Assembly: GCF_027912515.1 (NCBI RefSeq)
Contig: NZ_CP115464.1
Location: 3,449,501 to 3,513,500 of the forward strand
Source of the DNA: Brevundimonas sp. NIBR10
Lineage (GTDB): Bacteria; Pseudomonadota; Alphaproteobacteria; Caulobacterales; Caulobacteraceae
Direction: 5' to 3'
Length of the DNA stretch: 64,000 bases
How positions within the stretch are numbered: the first letter of the stretch is position 1; every line of letters starts with the position of its first letter. Positions 55,788 through 64,000 of this stretch are shown one piece after another. The translations under genes were made by a program, and so were the position numbers. The notes beneath the pieces are model-generated. The model did not search any database and had not been told where the DNA came from. It worked only from the letters and a program-made list of their open reading frames with translations.

Positions 55788-58700
55788 CCGACCCGACCGC
55801 GCCAGAACCTGAAACCGAGACGCCCGCCACGGTCGAGAAACGCCGTCGCACCCGGCTGCAGCTCGCTGCCTTCATAGGCGGGATCACGGCGGCCGTTCTG
55901 GCCGTTCTGGTCCTGGTGCTGCTGGTCGGCGGCCGGATGTATCTGCTGTCCGACTCCGGGCGCGGCCTGGTCACCTCCTTCATCGCCGGCAAGAAGATCA
56001 GCCGCTATGGCCGCATCAACGTCGAGGGCGTCACCGGCGACCTGTTCGACGACTTCACCATCCGCCGCCTGACCATCACCGACCAGAAGGGCGTCTGGCT
56101 CGAGGCGGCCGACGTCCGGGTCGACTGGTCCTATCCGGCCCTGATCGCGCGCCGCTTCCACGCCACCGACATCAGTGCCCGCACGATCCGCCTGGTCCGC
56201 CGCCCCGAACTCGATCCGCCGGACGGCAAGCCTCCCCAGCCCATGCCCATCTCGGTCGACATCGACAAGTTCGCGGCCAACGTCGAACTGCTGGAGGGCT
56301 TCTCCAAGGAATACGGCCGCTGGCGTCTGACCGGCTCGGCCGAGGTCCCGCGCTCGGGCGCCAAACAGGCGACCGTCAATGCCTACAGCCTGAACCGGCC
56401 GGGCGATTTCCTGCGCATCGACGCCACCCTCGGCGCGAAGATCGAGGACACCCGGCTGAACCTCCGGGCCAACGAGGCGCAAGGCGGACCCATCGCCGGG
56501 GCCCTCGGCTATTCACCGGACCAGCAATTCACCGCCGCCGCCCTGGTCAATGGCGAGATCGTCGATGCCGTGGTCCGCACCGGCAGCTTCACCCCCCTGA
56601 CCATCAAGGGCCACTACGGCAAGGCGGGTTCGCGGATCAGCGGCTATGCCGACTTCAGCGGCTCGGACCTGCTGGAGCCCTTCGTCGAGCGTATCGGCCG
56701 CACCGCCCGCTTCGGCTTCGCCGCCGTGCCGGATGCCAACCGCAAGGACGTCCAGGGCGTCGCCTGGCGGCTGATGGCCGAGAACCTGACGTCGAGCGCC
56801 CAAGGGCTGATCGACCTTTCCGACCGCTCCGCCCCTGACGGCGTGAAGGTCGAGGTCTCGACCCCGTCGCTGAGCCGGTTGATCAAGTTCAGACTGGCGG
56901 GCCCGGCCGCCTGGAGCGGGGTCTTCACCGGCGACGCCTCGACATGGGCGCTCGACGGCCGCGTCGATCTGCAGAACACCGACCTCATCAGCTATCGCTC
57001 CGCCCGGATCGCCGGCCCCCTGAACGTGCGCGCCGCCGCCGGTCGCTACGACATTGATACCGACGCCCAGGTCACCGGCGGCGTCACCGAGGGGTTGATC
57101 GGCGCCCTTCTGGGCTCCACCCCTCGCATCAGGGCCGAGACCGCCCTGCTCAAGGACGGCGTCTTCCTGTTCGAGAAACTGGACCTGCAAGGTCTGGCCC
57201 TGAGCTTCCAGGGTTCGGGCTCCCGCAACCTGCTCGGCGGTCTGGGTTTCCGTGGCAACGCCCGTATCACCGACTTCGGCAAGATCTGGCCTGGGGCCCG
57301 GGGTGAAGTCGGCGGTGTCGTCACCGCCCGCGCACCGCCCCGGGGCATGCCCTGGGACCTGACCTTCGACGGGCGCGGCACCCGTATCGTCACGGGCCAG
57401 GCCGAGACCGACCGCCTGCTAGGCCCCACGCCCCGCCTGCAGTTCGCCGGCCTGATGCAGAACAACCGGATCGAGGTGAACTCGGCGACGGTCACGGGCG
57501 CGTCGGGTACGGCCAACGCCAGGGGTCTGATGGGTTTCGACGGATCGCTGCGGCTTGCGCTCGACTGGAATGCGCGCGGTCCGTTCGGCGTCGGCCCGGT
57601 CACCATCGACGGGGCCATGACCGGCGAAGGCGCCCTGACCGGCACCCTGGCCCAGCCCCGCATTGACCTGACCGCCGACTTCGACAAGGTCGCTGCCGGG
57701 CCCCTGACTTTGCTGAACACCCACATGATCCTGAGCTTCCGAAAGGGCACCGACGCCTCGGACGGCCGGATCACCCTCGCCGCAGGTTCCAACTACGGCC
57801 CCGCCACGGCCTCGGGGAATTTCTTCCTCGGCGGCCCCGCCATCCGGCTGACCGATGTCGATCTGAACGCCGGTGGCGTGGTGGCCCAAGGCGCGATCGC
57901 CCTGTCGAACAATGTCCCCTCCAGCGCCGACCTGACCTTCAGCGCCCGGCCCGGTGCCTTCATCACCTCGGGCAGCGCCGAGGGCCGGGTACGCCTGGCC
58001 GAAGGGGCCGGAAACGACACCGCCATCCTGGACGTCACCGCCCGAAACGCCCGGCTGGCCGGCACCACCTGGACGGTCCGGACGCTCGACCTGAACGGAC
58101 GCGGCACCCTTTCGAACCTGCCCTTCACCCTGTCCATGGACGTGGGCGGTGCAACGCCGGTGCAGTTCAACGGCGGCGGGGTCTATTCGCGCAACGACGT
58201 GGGCCAGGCCGTGACCCTGCGCGGCGGTGGACGGGTGCGAGAGATCGCTTTCCTGACCCGCAATCCTGCCGTCGTCACCCTGACCGCCGACGGTCACGCC
58301 GCCCGGTTCGACCTCGGCATCGGCGGCGGTGTGCTGCAAGGCGAACTGCTCCAGACGGCCGAGGCGGTGGTCCTGAACGCCGACCTGTCCGCCGTGGAAC
58401 TGGGCTCCATCGCCCCCGATCTGCGCGGCTCGGTCACCGGAAAGATCGCCTTGCGCGGCGCGGGGGCCAGCCTGTCCGGCTCGGCCGACATGGCCCTGGC
58501 CCAGGTCCGCAGCCTCGACGCCCCGCGCGGTCTGGCGGTGGACGGCACCGTCAACGCCACCCTGAACGACAGCGTCCTGCGCATCCAGGCGCAGGCCCAC
58601 GACGACACCGCCGTGCGTGCCAGCGCCGACCTCAGCCTGCCGGTCGAGGCCTCGGCCGCCCCCTTCCGCCTCGCCATCGTCCGCACCCGGCCCATGTCCG

Positions 58701-60010
58701 GCAAGATCGACCTGCACGGCCAGATCCAGCCCATCTGGGACCTGTTCCTGGGTGGCGAGCGCTCGCTGGCGGGCCAGGTCGACCTGGACGCCACCATCGC
58801 CGGCACCATGGCCGCACCGCGCATCAACGGCCGGATGGACGTGGCCCAGGGGTCGTTCCGCGACAACGCCACCGGCGTCACGCTCAACGCCATGACCCTG
58901 GCCGGACGTTTCGACGACACCACCGCCCTGGTCGAGACCTTCAGCGCCAACGACGGGTCCGGCGGCACGGTGTCGGGCGACGGCCGCATCGGCCTGCGCG
59001 AAGGGTCTGGCTCCAGCTTCGAGCTCAACCTCAACCGCTTCCGCATCATCGACAACGACATCGCCGAGGCCCGCGCCTCGGGCCCCATAACGGTCGTCCG
59101 CTCCGAGGGCGGCAACATCCGCCTGGCCGGTCAGATGAACATCGACGAGGCCCGGATCGAGGCCAACCCCCCCGGCTCCAACGGCGTCGTCCGCATGGAC
59201 GTCATCGAGATCAACAAGCCCGGCGGCGACGAGACCGAGGACCAGCAAGTCCAGCGCCAGCGCGGGCCCCAGTTCAACCTCGACATCGGCCTGCGTTCGG
59301 TCGGCGGCAATGTCCGGGTCGTCGGCCGGGGCCTGAACGTCGTGCTGGGCGTCAACGCCCAGGTCACCGGCACCATCGCCCAGCCCAACCTGACCGGCAG
59401 CGCCCGCATCGTGCGCGGCGACTATGAGTTCGCCGGCAAGCGCTTCGTCTTCGACGACCGGGGCACGGTGTCCCTGTCGACCGATCCGGCCAGAATCCGC
59501 CTGAACCTGTCGGCGGTGCGCGAGGATCCGGCCCTGACCGCCACCATCCGCGTTACCGGCACCGCGGCCGCGCCCGAGATCGCCCTGACCTCGACGCCGC
59601 AACTGCCCCAGGACGAGATCCTGGCCCAGGTCCTGTTCGGCCGCTCGGCCTCCCAGCTGTCGCCGTTCGAGGCGGCCCAGCTGGCGGCCGGGGTCGCGTC
59701 CCTGGCCGGCGGTGGGGGCTTCGACGTGATCGGCAACCTGCGCGAACTGGCCGGGCTGGACCGGCTGTCCTTCGGCGGCGAGGCCTCGGCCCTGACCGTC
59801 GCGGGCGGCCGCTACATCACCAACAATGTCTATCTGGAAATCATCGGCGGGGGCGAGGGCGGCGCGGCCGTGAACCTCGAATGGCAGGTCCGCCGGAACC
59901 TGACCGTCAGCTCCAAATTCGGCGGCACGGGCGAAGCGACGCTCTCGATCCGCTGGCGGCGCTCAACGCGGCCGCCGAGGGAGCCGCCTGCGAACCGTGC
60001 GACGCCCTAA
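55784..60010 (+). CDS. tamB: TamB, translocation and assembly module inner-membrane subunit
   Basis: 1408 residues. A single N-terminal transmembrane helix (FIGGITAAVLAVLVLVLLVGG, about residues 29-49) anchors a very long periplasmic beta-helical region; the C-terminal part is the DUF490/TamB domain, with GSARIVRGDYEFAGKRFVFDDRG and LPQDEILAQVLFGRSASQLSPFEAAQLA as its recognisable blocks. TTG start at 55784 overlaps the tamA stop (TTGA), which ties their translation. AsmA-like proteins of this kind are also proposed to move lipids between membranes. Last 4 bases overlap the convergent SUKH gene. Confidence 0.94.
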   Translation: MTDPTAPEPETETPATVEKRRRTRLQLAAFIGGITAAVLAVLVLVLLVGGRMYLLSDSGRGLVTSFIAGKKISRYGRINVEGVTGDLFDDFTIRRLTITDQKGVWLEAADVRVDWSYPALIARRFHATDISARTIRLVRRPELDPPDGKPPQPMPISVDIDKFAANVELLEGFSKEYGRWRLTGSAEVPRSGAKQATVNAYSLNRPGDFLRIDATLGAKIEDTRLNLRANEAQGGPIAGALGYSPDQQFTAAALVNGEIVDAVVRTGSFTPLTIKGHYGKAGSRISGYADFSGSDLLEPFVERIGRTARFGFAAVPDANRKDVQGVAWRLMAENLTSSAQGLIDLSDRSAPDGVKVEVSTPSLSRLIKFRLAGPAAWSGVFTGDASTWALDGRVDLQNTDLISYRSARIAGPLNVRAAAGRYDIDTDAQVTGGVTEGLIGALLGSTPRIRAETALLKDGVFLFEKLDLQGLALSFQGSGSRNLLGGLGFRGNARITDFGKIWPGARGEVGGVVTARAPPRGMPWDLTFDGRGTRIVTGQAETDRLLGPTPRLQFAGLMQNNRIEVNSATVTGASGTANARGLMGFDGSLRLALDWNARGPFGVGPVTIDGAMTGEGALTGTLAQPRIDLTADFDKVAAGPLTLLNTHMILSFRKGTDASDGRITLAAGSNYGPATASGNFFLGGPAIRLTDVDLNAGGVVAQGAIALSNNVPSSADLTFSARPGAFITSGSAEGRVRLAEGAGNDTAILDVTARNARLAGTTWTVRTLDLNGRGTLSNLPFTLSMDVGGATPVQFNGGGVYSRNDVGQAVTLRGGGRVREIAFLTRNPAVVTLTADGHAARFDLGIGGGVLQGELLQTAEAVVLNADLSAVELGSIAPDLRGSVTGKIALRGAGASLSGSADMALAQVRSLDAPRGLAVDGTVNATLNDSVLRIQAQAHDDTAVRASADLSLPVEASAAPFRLAIVRTRPMSGKIDLHGQIQPIWDLFLGGERSLAGQVDLDATIAGTMAAPRINGRMDVAQGSFRDNATGVTLNAMTLAGRFDDTTALVETFSANDGSGGTVSGDGRIGLREGSGSSFELNLNRFRIIDNDIAEARASGPITVVRSEGGNIRLAGQMNIDEARIEANPPGSNGVVRMDVIEINKPGGDETEDQQVQRQRGPQFNLDIGLRSVGGNVRVVGRGLNVVLGVNAQVTGTIAQPNLTGSARIVRGDYEFAGKRFVFDDRGTVSLSTDPARIRLNLSAVREDPALTATIRVTGTAAAPEIALTSTPQLPQDEILAQVLFGRSASQLSPFEAAQLAAGVASLAGGGGFDVIGNLRELAGLDRLSFGGEASALTVAGGRYITNNVYLEIIGGGEGGAAVNLEWQVRRNLTVSSKFGGTGEATLSIRWRRSTRPPREPPANRATP

Positions 60011-60483
60011 TCTGTGTCGTCGCCCTCGAAGGGATCGACCCAGGGAATAGCATTGAACGCGGCAATCCAGGTCTCGAACGATTCCGCGACCTGACGTGTC
60101 TCCCCGGTGTCGTGATCCCAAAGCCAGATAGCCGTCTGGCCGCTTCGTACGCCGAACAGATTTCCGCTGCAGTCAGTCGCAAAGGCCGCGAGCATCGGAT
60201 CCATCCCGAGCTCACGCCAGTCGAGGGTGACAGAGATCATTTCCTCCGGCGTCAGAAAGTCGCTGACATCTGCCATGTCCCGATCGCCTTCGACGATGCT
60301 GTGTAAGAGGGCGACAGTTAAGCCGGGACAGCCCTTCTTGGTGAGAGACTGAACCAGGTCATCAGGCAGGTTGACGCCCAACTTCGTCTCGACATCAACA
60401 CGCCAATCACCGACCACCCGCTGAGGCGGATAGTCGGGATGGGTCCATTTGGCGATGAAGTCGGCGAAGACGTCTTCGCTCAT
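60007..60483 (-). CDS. SUKH (SMI1/KNR4) family protein
   Basis: 158 residues. The family pattern is visible: ADFIAKWTHPDYPPQ, VETKLGVNLPDDLVQSL near the start, and FATDCSGNLFGVRSGQTAIWLWDHDTGETRQVAESFETWIAAF at the end. SUKH proteins are often immunity proteins against polymorphic toxins, but stand-alone members exist with other roles. No toxin gene is next to it. Its start overlaps the arsC-like stop by 4 bases (ATGA), so it is co-translated with that gene. Confidence 0.82.
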   Translation of the reverse strand: MSEDVFADFIAKWTHPDYPPQRVVGDWRVDVETKLGVNLPDDLVQSLTKKGCPGLTVALLHSIVEGDRDMADVSDFLTPEEMISVTLDWRELGMDPMLAAFATDCSGNLFGVRSGQTAIWLWDHDTGETRQVAESFETWIAAFNAIPWVDPFEGDDTD

Positions 60484-60821
60484 AGAACCTCCAGCACCCT
60501 CTCCACCGGCCTCCCGATCCGGACACCCTTGCCCGTCTCCACGATCGGCCGCTCGACCAGTACCGGCTCGGCGATCATCGCCGCTACGATCGCGGCATCA
60601 TCCGCCCCGGACGCCAGCAGCGCCCTGGCCCCCTCCTCCTTGGTCCGCAACAGGCCGCGCACGCCACCACCGGTCGCGACCCCCAGCCGCTCCAGCGTCG
60701 CAACGTCCCAGCCGACCTTCACGTAATCGACCACCAACGGCGACAGCCCTCGCTCCTTCAACAGAGCGAGGGCCGCGCGCGATGTGCTGCACGTCGGCTT
60801 GTGATAGATCGTGACCGACAC
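60480..60821 (-). CDS. ArsC/YffB-like thioredoxin-fold protein
   Basis: 113 residues. The CxxS motif is in YHKPTCSTSRAALALLKERG (Cys at about position 10) and the conserved RP is in VERPIVETGKGVRIGRPVERV. This fits arsenate reductases of the glutaredoxin type (ArsC) and their homologue YffB; arsenate activity is not certain as no ars genes are near. GTG start at 60821 was chosen, 2 bases after the stop of the membrane-protein gene, giving the right N-terminus. It is the middle gene of a three-gene operon. Confidence 0.87.
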   Translation of the reverse strand: MSVTIYHKPTCSTSRAALALLKERGLSPLVVDYVKVGWDVATLERLGVATGGGVRGLLRTKEEGARALLASGADDAAIVAAMIAEPVLVERPIVETGKGVRIGRPVERVLEVL

Positions 60822-60823
60822 GC

Positions 60824-61330
60824 TCAGCGCGCGGCGTCCATCTGAAGCCTGTCCAGGGCCGCGATGCCCTTGAGGCCCGTGACGTGAAGCAGAATTTGGA
60901 CCACCATGACGGCGCCCGACAGCGCGATCTGCCACATCGGCGTGACCGGCGTTCCGGGGCTCAGGGACGCCGCGAAGGGCGACACCGCCACGCTGACCAG
61001 ACCCAGGGCCAGCATGGCCAGGAACAGGAAGGCGATCCACTTCTTGGGCGAGCGCCACTGGATAAAGGCAAAGACCGCCTGAACCACGATCAGGGCATAG
61101 GTGAACCAGACGGTGCCCTGCATGGTCGCCTCGACCATCGCGCCGGCACCCGGAGTCTGGGCCTCGGCGGCCGCGATGGCCTGTTCGGCGATCTGGGGCT
61201 GGGTGGCCAGCCAGACAGCGCCGATGATGCCGACGATCACCCCGATGATGATCGAGATGGCGCTGGCACGGGCGGCCTTTTCGGCCTGGGCTTCGGTCGC
61301 CACAGGGGCGTTGGGCAACAGGTGGGTCAT
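60824..61330 (-). CDS. Membrane protein of unknown function, four helices
   Basis: 168 residues. Four hydrophobic segments: ASAISIIIGVIVGIIGAVWL, WFTYALIVVQAVFAFI, WIAFLFLAMLALGLVSVAV and MWQIALSGAVMVVQILLHV. No enzymatic motif. The ATG at 61330 has GAGGA upstream. First gene of the minus-strand group with the ArsC-like and SUKH genes; no functional link among the three is evident from sequence. Confidence 0.8.
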   Translation of the reverse strand: MTHLLPNAPVATEAQAEKAARASAISIIIGVIVGIIGAVWLATQPQIAEQAIAAAEAQTPGAGAMVEATMQGTVWFTYALIVVQAVFAFIQWRSPKKWIAFLFLAMLALGLVSVAVSPFAASLSPGTPVTPMWQIALSGAVMVVQILLHVTGLKGIAALDRLQMDAAR

Positions 61331-61450
61331 CGCTTCCTCTCCAAGAATGTAAAGCGACCTTAACATCGCGTGACGGCGAGTAAAGCCCGGATCTGCATCC
61401 TCCGATCGCTGTCCCTTCACCTTTCCAGCCGACCTCGCTAGGGTCCGGCG

Positions 61451-62701
61451 ATGCGGATTCTCCAGCCCGATCAGGCCGTCCTCGACCATGTCGCGGCCAG
61501 GGAAGCGACGATCGTGGGCCGGACCCTCGACTGGGCCCAGGTCAACTCCGGCAGTCGAAACATTGACGGCCTGAACGCCATGCTGGACCTGCTCGACACC
61601 GAGGCGCGCCGCCTGCCCGCCGAGGTCGTCCGCATCCCGACGCAAGGCTCCACCACCGTCGGCGACGACGGCGCGGTGCAGACCATCGCCCACGCCGACG
61701 CCCTGAAGATCACCGCCCGGCCCGACGCGCCGATCCAGGTCGTCCTGACCGGCCACTACGACACCGTCTTCCCCGCCGACAGCCGGTTCCAGTCGGTCCG
61801 GGCGCGCCCCGACGGCGCCCTGAACGGTCCCGGCGTCGCCGACATGAAAGGCGGCATCTCGGTCCTGCTGGCGGCTCTGAAAGCCTTCGAGACCCACCCC
61901 GACCGCGCCAATCTCGGCTGGACCGTCCTGCTCAGCCCCGACGAGGAGATCGGCTCCCCCGCCTCCGCCCCCCTGCTGGCCCAGCTCGGCGCGGCGGGTC
62001 ACGTCGGCATGACCTATGAGCCCGCCCTGGCCGACGGCACCATGGCGGGGGCCCGCAAGGGCAGCGGCAACTACCACCTGATCGTCGCCGGCCGCGCCGC
62101 CCACGCCGGCCGCGCCTTCCATGAAGGGGCCAACGCCATAGCCGGCGCCGCCATCATCGCCTCAGCCCTGCATGCCCTGAACGGCCGCCGCGACGGCGTC
62201 ACCATCAATGTCGCCAAGATCAGCGGCGGAGGGGCCCTCAACGTCGTCGCCGACAATGCCGTGGTCCGCTTCAACGTCCGCGTCCCCGATGCGCAATCCG
62301 CCGCCTGGATCACCGACGCCGTCGCCGAGATCGTCGCCTCGCCGCCGTTCGAGGGCCTGACGCTGGACCTGCACGGCGGCATGACCCGTGCGCCAAAACC
62401 CATGGATGCGTCGCAAACCGCCCTGTTCGAGGCCGTCCGCCAGACCGGTGCCCTGCTCGGCCAGCCCATCGCCTGGACGCCCTCTGGCGGCGTCTGCGAG
62501 GGCAACAACCTGCACGCCGCAGGCCTGCCCAACATCGACACCCTCGGCGTCCGGGGCGGCGACATCCACTCGGACCAGGAGTTCGCCTGGCCCGACAGCT
62601 TCGTCGAACGCGCCCAGCTCTCGGCCCTGATCCTGTGCAAACTGGCCACCGGCGAGATCGACGCCCACGAACTGAAGCGCCTGCGTCTGGAGACGATGTA
62701 G
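61451..62701 (+). CDS. M20-family metallopeptidase/hydrolase linked to arginine catabolism
   Basis: 416 residues, a zinc amidohydrolase. Metal ligands are in VVLTGHYDTVFPA and GPGVADMKGGIS; the catalytic acid is in SPDEEIGSP and a further metal ligand is in MTYEPAL. The dimerisation domain insert GRAAHAGRAFHEGANA is typical. It is directly followed by astA (stop and start adjoining). In related bacteria an M20 hydrolase is found at the head of the AST operon, so a role in hydrolysing an acylated intermediate is likely; substrate not known. Confidence 0.9.
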   Translation: MRILQPDQAVLDHVAAREATIVGRTLDWAQVNSGSRNIDGLNAMLDLLDTEARRLPAEVVRIPTQGSTTVGDDGAVQTIAHADALKITARPDAPIQVVLTGHYDTVFPADSRFQSVRARPDGALNGPGVADMKGGISVLLAALKAFETHPDRANLGWTVLLSPDEEIGSPASAPLLAQLGAAGHVGMTYEPALADGTMAGARKGSGNYHLIVAGRAAHAGRAFHEGANAIAGAAIIASALHALNGRRDGVTINVAKISGGGALNVVADNAVVRFNVRVPDAQSAAWITDAVAEIVASPPFEGLTLDLHGGMTRAPKPMDASQTALFEAVRQTGALLGQPIAWTPSGGVCEGNNLHAAGLPNIDTLGVRGGDIHSDQEFAWPDSFVERAQLSALILCKLATGEIDAHELKRLRLETM

Positions 62702-63709
62702 ATGCTCGTCGTCCGCCCCGCCGGCCCCGCCGACCTCGACCATCTGCTGGAGCTCGCCATCCTGTCGGGCCCCGGCTTCACCAGCCTGCCCGAAGACCCG
62801 GACCAACTGACCGAACGCCTGGACCTCAGCCGCGACAGCTTCACCGGCAGCCTCCCGCCCCAGGAGCGCTGGTACACATTGATGCTCGAGGAGAGCGACA
62901 CAGGCGACGTCGATGGCATCGGCAGCGTCAAGGCGGCGGTCGGCCTGAAGCGCCCCTTCTTCTCCTACCGCGTCGTCAACAACGCCTCGTCCTCGCCCTC
63001 GCTGGACATCAAGATCGAGCACCAGACCCTGGTCCTGGTCAACGAATGCACCGGCTGGTCCGAGGTCGGCTCCCTGTTCCTCAAGGCCGACCGTCGCAAG
63101 GGCGGCGCCGGACGCCTGCTGTCCCAGTCGCGCTACATGCTGATCGGCGCCGAGCCCGAACTGTTCGCCGAGACCGTCCTGGCCGAGCTGCGCGGCGTCT
63201 TCACCCCCGACGGGGCCTGCCCCTTCTGGGACCATGTGGCCCACAAATTCTTTCCGATGGAGTTCGATCAGGCCGACATGATGACCGGCTCCACCGACAA
63301 GCAATTCATCCTCGACCTCGCCCCCCGTCACCCCATCTATGTGAACCTGTTGCCGGAAGCCGCCCGCGCCGTGATCGGCAAGGTCCATCCGCAGGGCGTC
63401 CCGGCCATGGCCCTGCTGGAGAGCGAGGGCTTCCGCCCCAACGGCCTCGTCGACATCTTCGACGCCGGTCCGACCGTCAGTTGCCCCCGCGACCATATCC
63501 GCACCGTCCGCGACGCCCGCCGCATGACCGTCGCCGTCGCCCCAGAGGTCGAGGCCGAACTGCCGTCGCTGATCTCCACCGACCGCGTCGAGGCGTTCCG
63601 CGCCGTCCGCCAGCGCGCTTCGCTGGACGGCGAAACCGCCACCCTCTCGGCCGAAACCGCCGACGCCCTGAAGGTCCGCGCGGGCGACACCGTGCGGATC
63701 AAGGCCTGA
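62702..63709 (+). CDS. astA: Arginine N-succinyltransferase
   Basis: 335 residues. Family blocks: MLVVRPAGPADLDHLLELAILSGPGFTSLP at the N-terminus, then HQTLVLVNECTGWSEVGSLFL, PFWDHVAHKFFPMEFDQADMM, and FILDLAPRHPIYVNLLP. It catalyses succinyl-CoA plus arginine to N2-succinylarginine, first step of the ammonia-producing AST pathway. The start adjoins the M20 stop. Followed 8 bases later by astD. Confidence 0.95.
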   Translation: MLVVRPAGPADLDHLLELAILSGPGFTSLPEDPDQLTERLDLSRDSFTGSLPPQERWYTLMLEESDTGDVDGIGSVKAAVGLKRPFFSYRVVNNASSSPSLDIKIEHQTLVLVNECTGWSEVGSLFLKADRRKGGAGRLLSQSRYMLIGAEPELFAETVLAELRGVFTPDGACPFWDHVAHKFFPMEFDQADMMTGSTDKQFILDLAPRHPIYVNLLPEAARAVIGKVHPQGVPAMALLESEGFRPNGLVDIFDAGPTVSCPRDHIRTVRDARRMTVAVAPEVEAELPSLISTDRVEAFRAVRQRASLDGETATLSAETADALKVRAGDTVRIKA

Positions 63710-63717
63710 GTATTCCC

Positions 63718-64000
63718 ATGACCCAGTTCACCTCCACCAACCCCGCCACCGGCGAGACGGTCTGGGAAGGCTCCGCCGCCTCTCCCGTCGAAACCGCTGG
63801 CGCCGTCGAGGCCGCCCGCGCCGCCTTCCCCGCCTGGGCCGATCGCCCGCGTCAGGACCGCATCGACGCGATGAAACGCTATCAGGCCGCCCTCAAGGCC
63901 CGCGCGCCCGGGATCGCCGAAGCTATCAGTCGCGAGACCGGCAAGGCCCTCTGGGAGACCACCGCCGAACTCGGCTCCATGGCGGGTAAGGTCGACATCT
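63718..64000 (+). CDS. astD: N-succinylglutamate 5-semialdehyde dehydrogenase, 3' truncated by window
   Basis: The first 94 residues are visible (MTQFTSTNPATGETVWEGSA, then AARAAFPAWADRPRQDRIDAMKRYQAALKAR), ending in SRETGKALWETTAELGSMAGKVDI at the window edge. This is the start of an aldehyde dehydrogenase, and the N-terminus and neighbour astA support AstD, which oxidises succinylglutamate semialdehyde in the AST pathway. Catalytic Cys and Glu lie outside the window. Confidence 0.88.
   Translation, partial: MTQFTSTNPATGETVWEGSAASPVETAGAVEAARAAFPAWADRPRQDRIDAMKRYQAALKARAPGIAEAISRETGKALWETTAELGSMAGKVDI

Overview
The window is high-GC, densely coded DNA from an alphaproteobacterium. It most likely belongs to the Caulobacteraceae, and a Brevundimonas-like genome is my best guess. 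The signs are: a methionine synthase split over two genes, two TonB-dependent receptors, class I lysyl-tRNA synthetase, a succinyltransferase (AST) arginine pathway with a linked M20 hydrolase, TamA/TamB, several TTG/GTG starts and very short intergenic gaps. This is inference from gene content; no rRNA is present to confirm it. No gene-free stretch exceeds 300 bases; the longest, 15752-16034, is a divergent promoter region.

Layout. 1-2916: the 3' part of an RTX/beta-propeller protein, a 2-hydroxyacid dehydrogenase and an EF-hand protein. 3036-11040: a methionine/SAM-cycle locus (sahR-type ArsR-methyltransferase regulator with a perfect 24-bp palindromic operator, metF, metH N-half, metH C-half). 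A Tat-exported amine oxidase and a secreted Rid-like protein sit between the two metH halves. 11091-18791: a methyltransferase, a secreted protein, a large TonB receptor, a DUF442 phosphatase-like protein, a metallo-hydrolase and a DUF1499-like membrane protein. 18826-22053: aroC downstream of a vapBC toxin-antitoxin pair, a DnaJ-like protein and pdxH. 22066-25313: a small surface-glycan cassette (GT61, methyltransferase, WecE-type aminotransferase). 25322-28845: a TetR regulator, uridine kinase, acyl-CoA synthetase and a lipoprotein. 28853-30584: queD, queE and queC (deazaguanine branch of queuosine synthesis). 30798-41483: a hybrid kinase, a second RTX protein, ligase-associated exonuclease, two thioesterases, a paralogous pair of unknown helical proteins, a LexA-like regulator, an SH3 protein, LysRS and a secreted protein. 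41657-45918: acyltransferase, queA, tgt and a SnoaL-like protein. 46031-51653: TonB receptor, Fe-alcohol dehydrogenase, a divergent TetR/FAD-monooxygenase pair and tRNA-Lys(UUU). 51706-60010: hybrid kinase, lipoprotein, tamA and tamB. 60007-64000: a small minus-strand operon (membrane protein, ArsC-like, SUKH) and the start of the AST operon.

How the genes work together. The SahR-MetF-MetH block makes methionine from homocysteine and methyl-THF, and is probably controlled by S-adenosylhomocysteine. The two que loci supply most of queuosine synthesis, but QueD and Tgt here both lack cysteines that are usual in their families. TamA and TamB are encoded in overlapping frames and build the outer-membrane assembly module. 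AST enzymes begin arginine catabolism. The most unusual points are the two-gene insert inside metH, the Tgt without zinc cysteines, inverted clusters of a 7-bp repeat upstream of udk, tandem palindromes between the tetR and monooxygenase genes, and the monooxygenase frame that runs into the tRNA-Lys gene.
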